A DNA stretch of 22,712 nucleotides from Coptodactyla brooksi (GCA_033557675.1 JAWQRM010000433.1:1-22712); one strand, 5' to 3'. Shown: positions 9,640-19,460, counted from the first letter of the stretch. Numbers and translations are program-made. Notes: generated from the letters alone by a model not told the origin.

Positions 9640-10430
9640 TAATCAAAGACTACTAATCTTTTCCTTCGTACTAATAATTTATTTACTATCGCTAATTTAG
9701 TTATAGTTTTTTATAAAGAACATTACTCTACAATTTTAGAAGTAGACACATATTTTTAATAGAATATATATGAAGTAAATTCATATAGACCAATTAAAAA
9801 ATTAAAAGATAAGATCAATTAAAAAATTCTAACTGCTACTTTTGTGTTGATAAAACAAATAATGTTCTTCTAGATATCGCAGTGCAAATCACAGGAGCTA
9901 CATCTGCAGTATGCAAGCTACGAAAACACTAAAAAGTTCAAGAGTAAGTAGATCCACGATATTGTTTGTACACCATAGTAGTAACTATAGTAGCAGGTGT
10001 ACTATGTTTATTTCTTCTAGTGGATTTTACTTACCTTCCCGCATTAAAAATCAATCTTAAAAGAAGCAAATATTGGACAAGATACATAAAGTTCAGTTAA
10101 GTGTTTTTGCTTAAGAAGATGATATAAATTGCATCCCAATATTAGCAAAAAATACCCTTGGCCTCCTTTATGTACTGTAAATCATTCAGTTCAGTCATTA
10201 TGCGCATCAATTAAAGACATTAGACATTTTATATTCTATTTATAATAACGAAATAAAACTACATATCATAAATCACCCTTCGACGGTTTCAGAAATGAAA
10301 TCCTGGAGTTGCTAATCTAACTTAAAAAGTAACTGTTTCAATGTGAACTTGTAGCTTCTCAAGTAGACTTTTCACATCTGTTTTCCTTTCAGAGAGTACA
10401 GTAGCAATATTCATTTAACAAATGAGTCTA
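9640..10430. other. AT-rich stretch, no gene recognised
   Basis: No long reading frames, no paired repeats and no RNA signatures seen between the Tigger region and the mariner at 10431. Confidence 0.5.
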
Positions 10431-10658
10431 CACAATATGACAACTAAATAACGAGAATTTTAATTTAAATCATAGAATACGTAGCAGCATCTATCGAACA
10501 TATAATAATATACTGTTAGAAAAATACAAGTCAGCTCCTTCGAACGCACCCAAGTTCATGCTAATCGGATGGCAGGTTACAAAGTTACAACCGCTTGAAT
10601 GACAGTAAAAATTGTGTTGATGTAAAAACATAATAGAACAAAGAGCAAATATTAAATT

Positions 10659-10929
10659 TTGTTTTATAAGTAAATAATTACTTTAATTAACCCAGAGAAA
10701 AATAGACCGCTGAGCAGGATTCGAACCTGCGACCTTTGGTTTCACGCCAAATGCTCTTACCACTGAGTCATGCAGGGGTCTTCCCGCTCTTTGGAAAATC
10801 TTTCTCTTGTTTTTACCTGTTCGCAACCCGAACATCTGTACCCACTGCATATACTCGCCAAGCGAGTTTGGTGCGTCACATTTCCTGATACGGTATGAAC
10901 TGTGTAAAGGAGTACAAAGGTGTTTATTC
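10659..10929 (-). mobile_element. tRNA-derived SINE-like insertion inside mariner copy 1
   Basis: The minus strand contains a tRNA-like region with an internal polymerase III promoter: box A tgactcagtggt (10759-10770) and box B ggttcgaatcc (10717-10727). Between them are a possible anticodon stem tttgg/ccaaa and a T stem gcagg/cctgc. Acceptor pairing is poor and position 33 of the loop is not T, so it is not a working tRNA gene. The 10-bp sequence atattaaatt occurs at both sides (10649-10658 and 10930-10939) as a candidate target duplication, though such AT-rich repeats can arise by chance. A related but diverged sequence lies at 18841-18938. Confidence 0.6.
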
Positions 10930-10968
10930 ATATTAAATTGATGTTAATCCTTGATAACTAAGGAATGG

Positions 10969-10993
10969 AATTAATGAATTTCATTCATTAATT
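10969..10993. repeat. Short-loop perfect hairpin, 11-bp arms, 3-nt loop
   Basis: aattaatgaat, spacer ttc, attcattaatt. It lies in the 5' leader of mariner copy 1. Confidence 0.85.
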
Positions 10994-11029
10994 ATAATAT
11001 GATTTATAATAATGAATTATATATCAATT

Positions 11030-11914
11030 TTATATGATTAAATTTTGTTTAAACTGGGCGAAAATGTGCTGAATTGATGAAAAAAGTGTTTGGTTATCAT
11101 TATATGTCTAAAGCTAGGGTTGATAAGTTTATGACCTCGTCGTCCAGAAAGTAAAAACCGTGCTGAATTGGTAGAAATCCCTGAAATCATTTTTGTGGAC
11201 GGAAATTTTACTGTAATAATGTTGGTTGAAGAATTAACACCAAATAGAGAAACTGTTCGTCAAATTTTGACTCAAGACTTGGGAAAAAGGAAGGTTTTTG
11301 CATGTTTTGTTCCATATGCTTTAAATAACGACAAAAAAATTGCTCATGTAGAGCATTGTGAAGACTTAATTAAAACTGCTGAAAATGATGTAGATATTCC
11401 TGATTCGATCATAACTGATGATGATACAAGGTGCTTGAAATGTGATTCAAAAATTAAGCGTCAATCTGCAGAATGGAAGTCGAAAGGCGAGCCAAAACCA
11501 AAATATTACGTTTTCAGAAGTCAAGAATCAAGACAATGTTGATTGTCTTGATTCGACAGTTTTACATCGTTTGTGGTCAAGAGTTGTACGTGTTAGACCT
11601 GAATATCCAGCAGGAAAACAGATGTTTTTATTGCATGATAATGCACAAATACATAGGACGTTAAAATTCGTTTAAAAAATATTTGTCATAAGACATTAAA
11701 AAAATGTCTGTGTTATTGATCACCCACCTTGTTCGCCTGATATATCACCATGTGACTATTTTCTTGTCCCTAAACTGAAAATTGCGATGAAAGGATCGTC
11801 TTATGATGATATTTCAACTATACAAGCAGTTGTGACGCAGGTGTTAAAGACCATTCCCAAGGAACCTATTTTAAATAAAAAAATAACTTATCATTATTTA
11901 ATTGTCATACTATG
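11030..11914 (+). pseudogene. mariner transposase relic, copy 1 (DD34D)
   Basis: N-terminal remnants read CAELMKKVFGYHYMSKARV, then NRAELVEIPEIIFVDGNFT and VEELTPNRETVRQILTQDLG in the second helix-turn-helix. The core follows: DSIITDDDTRC with Asp 1 in the place of the usual GDET motif, KRQSAEWKSKGEPKPK, then after frame changes RPEYPAGKQMFLLHDNAQ with Asp 2 and HPPCSPDISPCDYFL with Asp 3. The C-terminal region reads MKGSSYDDISTIQAVVTQV. A deletion near 11545 removes about 20-30 codons that copy 2 retains (the YDSQKIVHKE region). Stops occur after LKFV and before KNVCVIDHPP. All three Asp codons survive but the frame is broken. Confidence 0.92.
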
Positions 11915-11916
11915 TA

Positions 11917-13610
11917 TAGTAGATTCGACGCTGTCAGAAAGAAAAACAAGTAATAGAATCCCATTGGAAAATGTTCTGTCCCATAACTGTACCCCGAAAC
12001 TAGAACCCTACGCACCTTTTAAGCACGGGCAATATTTCTCTTTCAGGCAGCGAACGACGCCATAAGCCAACCCCTAAAACTTATTTATAAACCATTTAAT
12101 ACCACCAATATGCGAGTCATTTGCTAGCCGTGCAATCGCGGGAAAGGAGCCATAAAAGATGTCCTGGATGCACTCTTAAAAAATCGAAATGGCCTCCTAA
12201 AAGACTTAAATAATCCTCTTAGACAAAACAGAGTAAATTATACGTAAGTACTTGGGCGCAATCTTTTCTGAACACGTATATCTATTTACCTTTCGAAAGG
12301 TCGTAAAGTGACATATAATCTGTCATAATTCTTAGCGACAGACGAATGGGGAAGCTACCCTATTTCCTGCATCGTCCCGATCGATCTGCGTAGGGAGCAG
12401 ATGCGCTCACTTTATTTTTTGTCATGGGTAGGCTTACAAATTTATCAATCTGGAAGCGTATAAATAGTAATTATATTTAAATAATTAAAGAAGGATACCT
12501 ATGTATTGCTGTATACGGAATATTTTTTGTTTTTCTTATGCTATAATTTTTACATTTTTATATATACCTGCGTTGGTGTAAAACTGAAGTTAGTCGAGCC
12601 CCATTTCTCCTCCGATCCTCAATGGATTCCGACCCTTTATACACTGCGAAACACGTTAAAATTAAAACGATGTTTCAAAATTTCTTTAGCGGTGTTTTAA
12701 AAACCTTCAAGGATGTCGTAAATTTTAAAAAATGACTGTATAAAGTTTGTAGACTTAAATTCCCTTCCCTTACTTTCAGTCGAGTTTACATTAAGGTGGC
12801 TGCGAGAGTTTTCTCGGATCGCAGACAACTAATTTTCTTCCCCCACCGGTCCCCTCTTCCCGCTCTACGCGGTAAGGAGATACATTGTAGAAGACTGTGT
12901 TTATCACCATTAGCGCGAGGCTCCGGATGCAAGAAATATACAAGTCGAGCATCTTGAGGATATAAAAGTGATATTAATGATAGGCGCCGCTGATAAAGCG
13001 GTGAGAAAGGGAGGCCTTATAGATGAAGAAAAATGGTGTTAAGTGAACGGGGTTGTACGTCATAGTCCCCTTTAGCCGGGAAGACACACTTACACACGCC
13101 AGGAAAGTGGAAAGCGAATTTTCGGAGTAATAAAAACGGAAAATCTCTTAAAGGAATTTCGTTCGGCAATTGTGATTTACGCTTTGTTTTAGTTTAAGAG
13201 GGAATCCTGTAATATTTTCTTCGTGAATACATCCTGTGGGCGTGGTTGCTTACGTGCTTAATAAATTAACTGTTTCGATCCAGTTAGGCCACAGCTTGAC
13301 AAACGAGAACGACGAGAGTTATATAGGGAAAGATTAATTACCCACTCGTTGACAACTTCGCCGCCACAAATGACTTATTACCGCCTCGCAAGAATGTTAA
13401 CTCCGCAATAACACAAAGGCGAACAAAGATGGGAGCGGTAGAGGGGGGAGGGGGATACAATTTCCTAAGCAGCCATTGTTTTGGGGGGCAGTCACCAATT
13501 GTTTTTGACGACTGCTGAATGCTAATGCGATAGCTTTTTGCGCATAATGACAAAATCTATTGAGATTTCCAAAGTAAAAAATCTTAACATTGCTCGATAA
13601 AGTTTGTATA
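11917..13610. other. Unassigned region with GC-richer patches
   Basis: About 1.7 kb between the two mariner copies without a recognisable gene. Patches around 12590-12640, 12780-13140 and 13380-13480 are less AT-rich, contain CpG and look non-repetitive. A purine run (gaggggggaggggg) lies at about 13442-13455. No exon could be supported. Regulatory or conserved non-coding sequence is possible, but this rests only on composition. Confidence 0.4.
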
Positions 13611-13777
13611 CTCAGTATGACAATTAAACAACGAGAATTTTTAGGTATCCAAAAACGCACATTGAATTATGTTCAAAAATTAGTTTTTATTCAACATATG
13701 TTCCATTTAACTCAATACACTTTCTAGCAGGATGAACCAATGCATGCAGAGATTTTTGTACGTCATCTTTAGGATTG

Positions 13778-13804
13778 GCCTTTAGTACCTAGGGTACTAA
13801 AGGC
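13778..13804. repeat. Short-loop perfect hairpin, 12-bp arms, 3-nt loop
   Basis: gcctttagtacc, spacer tag, ggtactaaaggc. It sits at a deletion junction inside mariner copy 2; the paralogous region of copy 1 has no such palindrome. Confidence 0.95.
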
Positions 13805-14002
13805 TAGTTTAGTTTAGGAAAAAGAAAATCACACAGTAATATATCAGAAAATCACGGTACGTGGTAAATGCTGTAGATATTTTTTATTGTCAAAAATTCA
13901 TGAACTTTTAACTTATGTGGTAGTGTATATTCACGCAATAAAACAGCTGTTTTCCTGCTGGATGTTCAGGCCCAACACATACGATTCTTAACCACAAGTG
14001 AT

Positions 14003-14163
14003 GTAAAACTGCTAAATAATATTCTTCATTGACAATTTTACTTTGTAGAACAAGTTCCTTGTGGACAATCTTTTGTGAATCATAAAAAATAGTCAACATG
14101 TAAAACTGTTAACTATTCTCGATTGACAGTTTTACCTTGTGAATCATAAAAAGTAATCAACAT
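14003..14163. repeat. Tandem duplication inside mariner copy 2
   Basis: Unit 1 (14003-14099) and unit 2 (14100-14163) both begin gtaaaactg and end near cataaaaa...caacat. Unit 2 lacks about 33 internal bases. Copy 1 has only one version of this region, and it is itself partly deleted. Confidence 0.85.
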
Positions 14164-14540
14164 TGTCTAGATCCTTGACTTCAAAAAAACGGAATTTTTT
14201 TGGCTTTGGCTCGCCTGTCGACTTCTATTCTGCAGATTGACGCTTAGTTTCTGAATCACATTTAAAGCCCCATGTTTTATCACCAGCTATGATCGAATCA
14301 AGAAGATCGGGATCATTTTCAGCAGTCTTAATGAGGTCTTTACAATGCTCCACACGAATAACTCTTTGGTCATCGTTTAAAGCATGTGGAACAAAACGTG
14401 CACAAACCTTTTCCCAATTCTTGAGTGAAAATTTGACGAACAGTTTCTCTATTTGTTCTTAATTCTACAAAATTGTGATGACTTGATTATTTATTGAAAT
14501 ATAAGATTTTCACCATTCTAAAATTCTTCATTAGACATAG

Positions 14541-15627
14541 CGTATGAATTGTAAAAGTGTGTTTTGTTTCTGAGTTTTATAATTTTCACTTCATCGCACT
14601 GACTCGTATTACAGCAGGTGCAATTCTAGGCGCTTAACTCCACCAGACACCGTACAAAACGCACTACGTGTTTATTTATATATGTGCAGTTGAGAATCCT
14701 TTAACGCGGACGTGTTAAAGTACATTTACAACTTGTTTATAGGTCGCTTTACCCGCATTTAGGAAAATGCGAGTCCCGTGTTCAACATCAATCATATGCA
14801 GACGACCGACTGAGCATAGAGAAAGACACGTTGTCTGCACATTGTAATTGATGAGCGCAAGAGTCGACAGCATCCACACACGACCTGACATCCTGCGACG
14901 TAATTTTCTTCGGCAGAATTTCGTTTTCTAAAATTTAAACACTCAACGTTGTGGGAGATAGCTCAATAAAGGCACATAAATTAAAGCCCTCTAGAAGCGA
15001 ATGAGACCACTGAAATATCTTCACTTCATGAAATAAAGCATAAAAGAAGGTACATGCGTTTAGGAAACCGTTTGGATACCTGCTTCGAAGAACTTATTGA
15101 ATATTTATGGTAATTAAGTAGATTTATGGGAAGCACTACGGTGTGTATGGTCCGGGAACCGAGTGCACCATTTACATAATATAAATGTAGCGACTGGTCT
15201 GTCAGCAAAATTATTTCCTACGAACACCTCTGCGAGGTGCGAACGTTGTTCACTTCTCAGCAGGTTATCTACGCTTGCTTTGTTACTTGCTTACGTTGTG
15301 CTTACGAGTACTGGCTCCTCTGTTGTTGAAAGAATATATTTCAGTACGTCTTGTATAATATGGAACTACATTAGATCCCTTTGGCCTCACTCTACATTAT
15401 AAATATTACCATTACTACGACAAATTTTATAAATATTGTGGAATCTACATACATATATTTAACTTATATAGGTACATTAGTAGTTTTCAGTTATATAATA
15501 TTAAAAAGAAACTAAATATTCTCAGATATTATATACTAAATATTTTGTGTTTCTGATACAACCCAATAACAGAATAAAGAATACATTAATAATGGAATAC
15601 AGAACTGATATGCAAATATGTTTGATT
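14541..15627. other. Unassigned region
   Basis: Mixed-composition sequence around 14700-14900, then AT-rich. An open frame of 79 codons at 15163-15402 shows no family signature. I see no paired repeats, and the missing end of mariner copy 2 is not visible. Confidence 0.45.
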
Positions 15628-15860
15628 AAGAAATTGTTCTGTAACCCACGTTCCATAATTCTGACTGTTCACATACCCGGATAAATGTACCCACGCTTCG
15701 TCAGAAAAAAAGGTGAACTCAACAAATTATTATCGTTCAGATGTTCGTTGAATCACTGACAATATTGCACCCGTTGATTATAGTCAAGTGAATGTAATTG
15801 CTGAACAGCAGATATTTTGTAGGGTTTCATTTACAGGTTTTGCTTTAATGCCTCGTGAGT
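15628..15860 (-). pseudogene. IS630-like transposase fragment
   Basis: The minus strand reads ALKQNL, then KPYKISAVQQLHSLDYNQRV, QYCQ followed by a tga where Trp is expected (about 15754-15756), FNEHLNDNNLL, and after a frameshift FFSDEAWVHLSGYVNSQNYG. The SDEAW motif holds the first catalytic Asp, and HLSGYVNSQN is typical of one insect IS630-like group. The parts carrying the second and third Asp are absent. It represents a lineage distinct from the relics at 195, 4575 and 21331. Confidence 0.85.
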
Positions 15861-16620
15861 AGTACCACTGGACAAACCTATAAAAAACTTACTATTATAA
15901 TAAACTTACTAATCAAATGTCTAACTATAATGGTAATTAATTTTTTAAAAATTAAAGTATGTATTAAAAACGAGCCGCTGTACGATTCGTTTCCAGAGAA
16001 CGGTTTACCGCATGTGACTTTCCCTTACCTTGACCTGGTTAAATTATAATGTATCTTCATTTTTCTACCTAATTATCATAAGTGTAAGTTTGGTTTTCTG
16101 CTTTATGTTAAATTGTACCCTTCAAATTTGTCACTTATACAAGCGACATTTCACATACGACGCTTCGCAAAATGTAGGATTATTTGTTTTGAAATCAATT
16201 AAACGATTCTATATTACCGGCGCAAGCTCCTCGCTTATTGACCAATTTGATATCAACGTAATCGTCGGAACGGAAGTTGGTCGTAATGTGAGAAGTACGT
16301 GTTTAACAGCGCAATCAATTCGTTAGATGCACTATTTATAGTTCATAACTAATCTAACAGTGAATACTTGACAATTGACATAACACTTCACAAAATGTAA
16401 TTGGGTCGGTCATTTGTTCTAAAATTATTACATGCATTCCAAAGACAAATTGATTGTTTTAAGAGCAATGAAGAAACGGGACCAGAATAAGTTGTATATT
16501 TTGCAAAGTACATTTTGTAGAAAGCAAGTAAAGTTTTGTAAGCAAATTTCGTATAGGATGTCTTTCAGAAATAACGAGGTCTACATTTCATTATTGATGA
16601 AACCATTTCAACGAATGATT
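15861..16620. other. AT-rich stretch, no gene supported
   Basis: A plus-strand frame of 98 codons (16030-16326) starts with a hydrophobic stretch and contains Cys residues, but I recognise no family and see no context that supports a gene. Confidence 0.4.
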
Positions 16621-16908
16621 TAATTATCGGTAAATCGTACAATAAAGAACTGTTGCAGTCAAGGTATCTCTTTAAATATTTTATTAAAAATTCTTTTAAT
16701 CTAATTCAAATTAATTAGATTTATCTCAGTCAGTTACTAATTACCGGTAAATCGTAAAATAAAGGTCGATTTTGAATTTTCCGAGAAATGCTAGTATCGT
16801 TACATCAGAAGGAACTGCAGATGAGGTATCTCCTTAAATATTTTATTAAAAAATCTTTTAATCTAATTAAACTTTGAATTTGAATCTTCTTGAAGAACTT
16901 TCTCAGTC
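16621..16908. repeat. Diverged tandem duplication
   Basis: Unit 1 (16621-16737) and unit 2 (16738-16908) both start taatta(t/c)cggtaaatcgta, share ggtatct(c/c)(t/c)ttaaatattt followed by an attaaaaa...cttttaatctaatt block, and both contain tctcagtc near their ends. Unit 2 has about 45 extra bases near its start. The units have diverged by substitutions and indels, so the duplication is not recent. Confidence 0.85.
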
Positions 16909-17905
16909 TGGAACTAGCACAATACTAGATTGTGTTGGGGCATATGGTCAGATTAAATAAAAACCAATGAAGCAAGGAGGAGAAGAAACACTGTGAACTA
17001 AATGGCCACAAATGGAACCTGCAGGAAATGATGATGGGAGAGTGGAAGAGAACAACATAAGGTAATGAAGAATGGAGCAGGATGTGAACAAAGTTAGAAT
17101 TGTGGCAGCTGTAATTATGGTCATGAAATTGTATATGTGGTTACAGTAGATTACATCCATTTTAATTAATAAAATTAATTAAACATTTATTAGTCTTCCT
17201 GTAGACTTTCCCTTAAAAATAGTGTTTGTCTTCATGTCCTTTGGTAAGTATGAGCCTGTGATTGCTAAAGATATCATACGCAAAGTTAGCAACAGGAAAG
17301 CTTCAAAAAATTGTTCGATGCAAGATTGCGGTGGATAAGTTCAACTTCCATCAGCATTACGTCTGCCACTACGAAAATGTGCCATTAATATGAATGCATT
17401 ATTCCAATGTAAACAGCATTTTCCAGCAGTGCAGCTCTAAAAATTAAAATAAACAAACCTAACCTTAAAATATATTATTAACTTACTTCGAAATGACCAC
17501 GTGATCGTGCAGTTCTGAAAAGAACTATTTTGTTTGATAACGATTAAACAGGTGATATAGTTCTAATTAATAATGAATAATAAATTACAGCAAACACTTT
17601 GAAACGTTCGAAGGACGAAAAATAGTCAATTCTCGAACGTCTCTGTTTGGAATGTCAAGATCTGCTTACTTTTTAGTGACACACAAAAATGTTACAACAT
17701 TATCAAACTACGATAAACAAATTCTTAGAACAGGAATCTGCATTTGATCACGTGGGGCTTGGATATTTCTGAAAATCCGGCACTTAAAAACATCTATACT
17801 TTTGTCGCATTTGTATTTACGTTTCTATTCCTTCCACCTTCCTTCTTTTTTGATACTTGCCTTAAGCATTACACTTCTTATTCCAAATCTTTAATATGCT
17901 CCTAA
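16909..17905. other. Unassigned AT-rich region
   Basis: No supported gene. A short hairpin occurs at 17161-17183 (tttaattaat, spacer aaa, attaattaaa). A plus-strand stretch near 16935 reads WGHMVRL, faintly like the C-terminal tail of some non-LTR retrotransposons, but it is too short to call. Confidence 0.4.
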
Positions 17906-18330
17906 GGCGAGACTACTCAGCCCACATCGTGTAATGCGATATTGGTTTCGCTCGGTCGCGTCTTCAAAATCCAGGGGAGATGAGAAAACTCAATTGGTCC
18001 ACGGGGGAGATTGGCTGGAATAGTCTTCTCCACCAAGTCCAAATCACATCTCATATTCTCCGCCGACAACGAGTCTACGGATATATAGATGGAGCGGGAT
18101 AGTGCCGTCAATTCGCGAGGAATTGCAGCTACCGCCCTCGGAACGGGAACCCCTTCATTCCCCTTCTATCCGCCGAATCGAGTATTTTTCAATGTTTACA
18201 TTGGCGGGTCGGTTTGTCGGCAGCCGTAGATTGCGACCGTCGCGTTGTCGATGAGAGCTCGGTCCATTTGCAATATACCCCCGAATCGGTTTGAATTGGC
18301 AGATACGCCCATCTCACGAGTGCTCCGATA
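17906..18330. other. GC-richer, CpG-containing island of unknown function
   Basis: Composition shifts abruptly from AT-rich flanks to CpG-containing, non-repetitive sequence. Short frames exist in several phases with no recognisable domain. It could be a conserved regulatory block, an untranslated exon or a fragment of unrelated origin; nothing in the sequence decides this. Confidence 0.4.
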
Positions 18331-18840
18331 TTAAAACACTTAAACAGATCAATTTTAAAGTTTGCGATAGCAGAAGAATTAAGGTAGTCAGTAGACTTCA
18401 TGGGGTTGAATATCTTATGTATGTTCATGCTATGACAATTTCTATGACTAATTTAAAGTACATGATGCCTAATGTTTAACCTATAATGTGATATAATAGT
18501 ATTTAATTGGTGTTCATAGTTTAGAACTGCTTATGTGTCTGTTACAGTTATTCATTGCGTTTGAACACCCAACCCTTACATGTGCAGGTGAGGAGTCAAA
18601 CATCAACGTGTAGGACTGAATGTCAAATGTCTAATGTTAGAAATTACCATCATAAATTAATTAAAAGAAAACTTATTTTCTAAATAAAAAGTAAGATTAG
18701 AGAAATGCATGACTTACTTAAAAGGGTTGATTTTAGTTGAAAAAGAAAGAAGGTCTTCGGAGCTGAGATGAGATATTTAAGAGGAACCTAGTGTTGAATA
18801 AACTACATACAATGATTTACTTTCTACTGAAACAAGAAAA
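18331..18840. other. AT-rich stretch, no gene recognised
   Basis: No feature recognised between the GC-richer island and the tRNA-derived relic. Confidence 0.5.
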
Positions 18841-18938
18841 ATAGATTGACTTCCGAGCAGGATTTGACCGGGCGACCCTCTACTTTCCAGGCAATTGTTC
18901 CTTTTTGAGCTATCGAGGGTCCCTTAGCTCTTGTCGTA
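18841..18938 (-). mobile_element. Diverged tRNA-derived (SINE-like) relic, second copy
   Basis: The minus strand shows a degraded tRNA-like unit: tagctcaaaaagg in the place of box A, ggtcaaatcctgc in the place of box B, and 3' sequence tcaatctattttt that resembles the same region of the 10659-10929 insertion (ggtctatttttctc). The 5' stretch agagctaagggaccct also parallels agagcgggaagacccc of the first copy. The relation is suggestive, not proven. Its right edge nearly touches the next element. Confidence 0.5.
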
Positions 18939-18955
18939 GACCTATTATTAGGGCC

Positions 18956-19460
18956 AGTCAAATAAAAACGAGACAGGGGCCATTAAACTAAAAGTATGAT
19001 ATTTAGGAAAATGAAGACTGGCCTGAAATGTACTTGCTGCTGTGACGACAAGGATTCGCGCGTTTTTCACTCGTTAGGTGGTGGTGCGTGTCATGAAAAA
19101 AAATAATGAAAGAATGATGACGGAGCAGCTGAGCATCCCAGATAGCTGAGAAAAATTTTTGAAATAAAAGGAAAATGTTTTATTTTGTTTTGTTTTAAGT
19201 TTGAGAAAACTTTTTGTAAAAAAAAATTAAAAGTTGTTTTTTTTTAATTTTAAAGTTCAGAAAAATAAAAAAAATTAATTTGAGAAATTAAAAATTGAGG
19301 AAAAACGAAAAAAAAATTTTGTTCAAAAGAAAATTTGTTTTGGATTTTTTTTTCGTCACACCAGCAAGTATGGTATTTTTCTAAATACCATACTTTTGGC
19401 TTAATGGTCTCTGTTTTGTTTTCATTGACTTACTCCGTTTCGTTTTCATTTGATTGACTC
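18956..19460. mobile_element. Foldback/MITE-like element with about 90-bp inverted repeats
   Basis: The left arm starts agtcaaataaaaacgagac and the reverse complement of the right arm starts agtcaatgaaaacaaaac. They continue together through ccattaa, aaaagtatg(a/g)tatttag and acttgctg(c/g)tgtgacga. The right end has a tandem repeat of the tip (19410-19431 and 19435-19457). Between the arms lies about 300 bp rich in A and T runs, without coding potential, so the element is non-autonomous. Superfamily is undetermined. Confidence 0.8.
19366..19395. repeat. Short-loop perfect hairpin, 13-bp arms, 4-nt loop
   Basis: aagtatggtattt, spacer ttct, aaataccatactt. It lies in the right arm of the foldback element. 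The matching part of the left arm has only one of the two hairpin arms. Confidence 0.95.

Larger units (their letters stand above)
10431..11914 (+). mobile_element. mariner element, copy 1, both ends present, with nested SINE
   Basis: The left end reads cacaatatgacaactaaata and the reverse complement of the right end reads catagtatgacaattaaata (17 of 20 positions identical). TA dinucleotides flank both (10429-10430 and 11915-11916). Removing the putative SINE insertion of about 280 bp leaves about 1.2 kb, the normal size of a mariner. The interior carries a plus-strand transposase relic. The same end sequence recurs at 13611 in copy 2. Confidence 0.8.
13611..14540 (-). mobile_element. mariner element, copy 2 (same family as copy 1), 5' end not found
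   Basis: The left boundary is sharp: TA at 13609-13610, then ctcagtatgacaattaaac, matching both ends of copy 1. The minus-strand transposase relic begins near 14540. The opposite terminal repeat is not recognisable to the right, so that end is truncated or diverged. Confidence 0.75.
13688..14540 (-). pseudogene. mariner transposase relic, copy 2
   Basis: The N-terminal end is a fragment resembling RVFEWxK, then a large deletion, then NRETVRQI. It continues with CARFVPHALNDDQRV, VEHCKDLIKTAENDPDLLDS, IIAGDKTWGFKCDSETKR with Asp 1, QSAE*KSTGEPKPKK with a tag stop where copy 1 has Trp, and DSQKIVHKEL. Next comes LRIVCVGPEHPAGKQ, where the HDN motif with Asp 2 is lost. The third Asp region is recognisable only at DNA level, as a match to copy 1 SPDISPCDYF. 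The tail KSLHALVHPARKCIELNG ends at 13688. It contains a tandem duplication (14003-14163) and a palindromic insert (13778-13804). Copy 1 in this window is the best comparison. Confidence 0.9.

Noticed and set aside
10710..10780. Functional tRNA gene
   Set aside because: Boxes A and B are good, but the acceptor stem pairs poorly and position 33 of the anticodon loop is not T. A SINE head or tRNA pseudogene fits better.
10683..10931. 82-codon minus-strand frame across the SINE
   Set aside because: It is a read-through of a tRNA-derived sequence. The apparent GSNP motif is the translated box B region, a known false protein pattern.
16030..16326. Plus-strand open frame of 98 codons, possible signal-anchor at the start
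   Set aside because: The hydrophobic start is expected from T-rich sequence. No homologous motif or splice context.
16935..17090. Possible non-LTR retrotransposon C-terminal tail (WGHMVRL)
   Set aside because: Only a few residues match, interrupted by a stop and followed by unsupported sequence.
17450..17475. Telomere-type repeat (cctaacctt)
   Set aside because: Only a single partial unit; insect telomere repeats occur as arrays.
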